Source: Clostridium sp. CAG:1013 (GTDB taxonomy: Bacteria > Bacillota > Clostridia > Oscillospirales > Acutalibacteraceae). Taken from it: a stretch of 7,890 bases of DNA. Shown one piece after another: positions 6,067-7,890 of the stretch (positions are counted from its first letter, which is position 1; each line of letters opens with the position of its first letter). The DNA is taken from assembly GCA_000432995.1 (NCBI GenBank), contig HF972652.1, positions 12,049-19,938 of the forward strand, given 5' to 3'. The position numbers were made by a program, and so were the translations under genes. The notes beneath the pieces are model-generated. The model did not search any database and was not told where the DNA came from. It worked only from the letters and a program-made list of their open reading frames with translations.

Positions 6067-7011
6067 ATGAAGATTATTTTGATGGGAGAGCCCATGGGCC
6101 TGTTCATGGCCAACGAGACCGGGGCTCTCAGTGAAGTGAATAGTTTCAGCGTTTCCATCGCGGGAGCGGAGTACAACGTGGCAGTGGGTCTGGCCCGGCT
6201 GGGCCACACGCCCGCGTACTGCACCCGGTTGGGCTTCGATCCCTTGGGGGAGCGGATCCTTCGGGGCATGCGGCAGAACCACATCGCCACTGACCTGGTG
6301 ATGCAGACCGAGTCCGCTCAGACCGGTTTTATGATGAAGAGCTCTACCAGCCAGGGAGACCCGGACATTGCCTACTACCGGAAGGGGTCCGCCGCCTCCC
6401 AGATCTCTACCCACGACATTGACGGCCTGGATTTGTACGGCTGTGAGCGGCTCCATGTGACGGGCATTTTCCCTGCTGTGTCGGAAAGCGCCCTGGCCGC
6501 CACCAAGAGGCTGATCAGCCGGGCCAAGGCACTGGACCTGCCCATCACCTTCGATCCCAACCTGCGGCCTCAGCTGTGGGAGAGCGAGAAGAAAATGGTC
6601 ACCACCCTCAACTCCCTGGCAGAAGGGGTGGAGACTGTCCTGCCTGGCCTGGGCGAAGGGAAGATCCTTACCGGCCGTGACACTCCCGAGGGCGTGGCGG
6701 AGTTCTACCACGGCTTGGGAGCCAAATACGTGGTGGTGAAGCTGGGCAAGGAGGGTGCCTACTTCTCTGAAAAGGGAGGTAAATGCGGCATTTCCCCCGC
6801 CTTCCCCGCCTCCAAAAAGGTGGATACTGTGGGAGCTGGAGACGGTTTTGCCGCCGGCGTCATCAGCGCTCTGGCGGAAGGGGAGACTCTGGAGGAGGCC
6901 ACCTTCCGGGGCAATGTGATCGGCGCTATCCAGATCACCCATCGCAGTGACAACGAGGGCCTTCCCACCCGGGAGGAGCTTTCCAAGATCATTTTGGCGG
7001 GCACCGCCTGA
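6067..7011 (+). CDS. PfkB-family sugar kinase, 2-keto-3-deoxygluconate kinase-like
   Basis: A 314-residue ribokinase/PfkB-fold enzyme that phosphorylates a sugar or sugar acid with ATP in the cytoplasm. It opens with the MKIILMGEPM strand and the substrate-side glycine motif IAGAEYNVAVGLARLG (31-46). TFDPNLRPQLW (161-171) is typical of the 2-keto-3-deoxygluconate kinase and fructokinase-like branch. The C-terminal PfkB signature DTVGAGDGFAAG (253-264) contains the anion hole and catalytic base Asp259. Length is normal for the family and nothing is missing. It ends 12 nt before deoC, so the two are almost surely cotranscribed. KdgK would normally sit with a KDPG aldolase or uronate genes, and none is seen here. 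The neighbours deoC and cdd make a deoxyribose- or nucleoside-derived substrate an alternative. Kinase call firm; substrate open. Confidence 0.9.
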   Translation: MKIILMGEPMGLFMANETGALSEVNSFSVSIAGAEYNVAVGLARLGHTPAYCTRLGFDPLGERILRGMRQNHIATDLVMQTESAQTGFMMKSSTSQGDPDIAYYRKGSAASQISTHDIDGLDLYGCERLHVTGIFPAVSESALAATKRLISRAKALDLPITFDPNLRPQLWESEKKMVTTLNSLAEGVETVLPGLGEGKILTGRDTPEGVAEFYHGLGAKYVVVKLGKEGAYFSEKGGKCGISPAFPASKKVDTVGAGDGFAAGVISALAEGETLEEATFRGNVIGAIQITHRSDNEGLPTREELSKIILAGTA

Positions 7012-7023
7012 AAGGAGACTCTT

Positions 7024-7680
7024 ATGGAGTGGAAAGAGATCCTTTCCCACGTGGACCATACCCTTTTAAAACAGGAGGCCCGGTGGGAGGACATCCAGAA
7101 GATCGTAGAAGAGGGCATCCATTACGGGTGCGCTTCCGTGTGCATTCCGCCCTCCTATGTGAAGCAGGCGGCGGAGTACGCCCAGGGAAAGGTGAAGGTG
7201 TGCACCGTTATCGGGTTCCCCAACGGCTATAACACCACCGCCGTCAAGTGCTTTGAGGCTTCCGACGCTGTGGAAAACGGCGCCGATGAGATCGACATGG
7301 TGGTGAACCTGGGCTGGGTGAAAGATGGCCTGTATGACCAGGTGCTTTCTGAGATTCGAGCGGTAAAGGAAGCCTGCCACGGCAGGACTTTAAAAGTAAT
7401 CATCGAGACCTGTCTGCTCACCCAGGAGGAAAAACAACAGCTGTGCCAGGTGGTGTCGGAGTCCGGAGCGGATTATATCAAGACCTCTACAGGCTTTTCC
7501 ACGGGAGGAGCAACCGCCCAGGACGTGGCTCTTCTCCGGGAGCATAGCGCCCCTGAATTGAAGGTGAAAGCCGCGGGAGGCATTTCCAGCAAGGAGGACG
7601 CCCAGGAGTTTTTGGCCCTGGGCGCAGATCGTTTGGGCACCAGCCGTCTGGTGAAGCTGGCCCAAAAGGAGGGCTTGTGA
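7024..7680 (+). CDS. deoC: Deoxyribose-phosphate aldolase
   Basis: A class I (Schiff-base) TIM-barrel aldolase of 218 residues, cytoplasmic, that splits 2-deoxyribose 5-phosphate into acetaldehyde and glyceraldehyde 3-phosphate, the last step of deoxynucleoside catabolism. Visible motifs are VDHTLLK (10-16), the VCTVIGFPNGYN strand (59-70), ADEIDMVVN with Asp91, YIKTSTGF with the Schiff-base Lys153, and VKAAGGI with the second conserved Lys182. Length matches the short Firmicutes form (about 215-225). AAAGGAG (7011-7017), overlapping the stop of the kinase gene, is its ribosome binding site. Its own stop overlaps the start of cdd by one base (TGATG), which suggests translational coupling. All active-site residues are present. 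Confidence 0.96.
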   Translation: MEWKEILSHVDHTLLKQEARWEDIQKIVEEGIHYGCASVCIPPSYVKQAAEYAQGKVKVCTVIGFPNGYNTTAVKCFEASDAVENGADEIDMVVNLGWVKDGLYDQVLSEIRAVKEACHGRTLKVIIETCLLTQEEKQQLCQVVSESGADYIKTSTGFSTGGATAQDVALLREHSAPELKVKAAGGISSKEDAQEFLALGADRLGTSRLVKLAQKEGL

Positions 7681-7890
7681 TGGAACAGAAGGAAGCATTG
7701 CGTCTGGCGCTGGTCCAGCGGGCCAAGGAAGCCCGGCAGAACGCCTACACTCCCTATTCCGGTTTTGCCGTGGGAGCGGCCCTGCTGTGCGCCGATGGCA
7801 CCGTGTACGCTGGGTGTAATATTGAGAATGCCGGCTTCACCGCTACCTGTTGCGCCGAGCGCACTGCCTTTTTCCGGGCGGTGAACGACG
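7680..7890 (+). CDS. cdd: Cytidine deaminase, 3' end outside the window
   Basis: The first 70 residues of a zinc-dependent enzyme that deaminates cytidine and deoxycytidine to uridine and deoxyuridine. YTPYSGFAVGAALL (23-36) and GCNIENAGF (45-53) supply the ribose-binding Asn47 and Glu49. CCAERTAF contains a zinc-ligand Cys58 and the proton-shuttle Glu60. The second zinc motif (PCxxC) would lie beyond the window edge. The small tetrameric cdd of Firmicutes is about 130 residues, so roughly half is seen. It begins at an ATG overlapping the deoC stop. The pairing deoC-cdd is the usual pyrimidine (deoxy)nucleoside salvage context. Confidence 0.94.
   Translation, partial: MEQKEALRLALVQRAKEARQNAYTPYSGFAVGAALLCADGTVYAGCNIENAGFTATCCAERTAFFRAVND

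Noticed and set aside
6049..7059. 336-residue open frame on the - strand opposite the sugar kinase
   Set aside because: It is the mirror of a PfkB gene with all motifs intact; the His/Gly/Gln-rich composition is typical of an antisense shadow.

Overview
The window reads as chromosomal DNA of a Gram-positive, fairly GC-rich Clostridia-type bacterium, most plausibly a gut member of the Oscillospiraceae/Eubacteriales. This is an inference from several signs: a CotH-family protein with a Met/Gly-rich and acidic tail, a T-box riboswitch, strong AGGAGG-type ribosome binding sites, and a cytidine deaminase/deoxyribose-phosphate aldolase pair. No phage, transposon, CRISPR, tRNA or rRNA sequence was found.

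Left part (1-3175, + strand). The window opens inside a CotH-kinase-family gene whose 5' end lies outside. A good promoter overlaps its stop codon and drives a T-box leader of about 300 nt. The leader has a UGG (tryptophan) specifier, a T-box sequence and a strong factor-independent terminator. It controls a stand-alone TrpB2-type tryptophan synthase beta chain with no trpA beside it. This suggests tryptophan-starvation control of indole salvage. A hairpin with A/T tracts on both sides closes the unit and can work in both directions.

Middle part (3176-4981, - strand). Two tandem paralogous genes encode small secreted-then-membrane proteins of a family I do not recognise. Each has a signal peptide, an extracytoplasmic domain of about 110 residues and about four membrane segments, with a nearly invariant block at the first segment. 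They share one extended -10 promoter, flanked by an inverted repeat.

Right part (5037-7890, + strand). A divergently oriented run encodes mannose-6-phosphate isomerase (manA), a PfkB-family sugar kinase resembling 2-keto-3-deoxygluconate kinase, deoxyribose-phosphate aldolase (deoC) and the start of cytidine deaminase (cdd), which runs off the window. The last three genes are packed tightly (12-nt gap, then a 1-nt TGATG overlap). They look like one transcription unit feeding sugar and nucleoside carbon into glycolysis. Most of the window is ordinary metabolism. The least explained parts are the tandem membrane proteins and the inverted repeat at their promoter.
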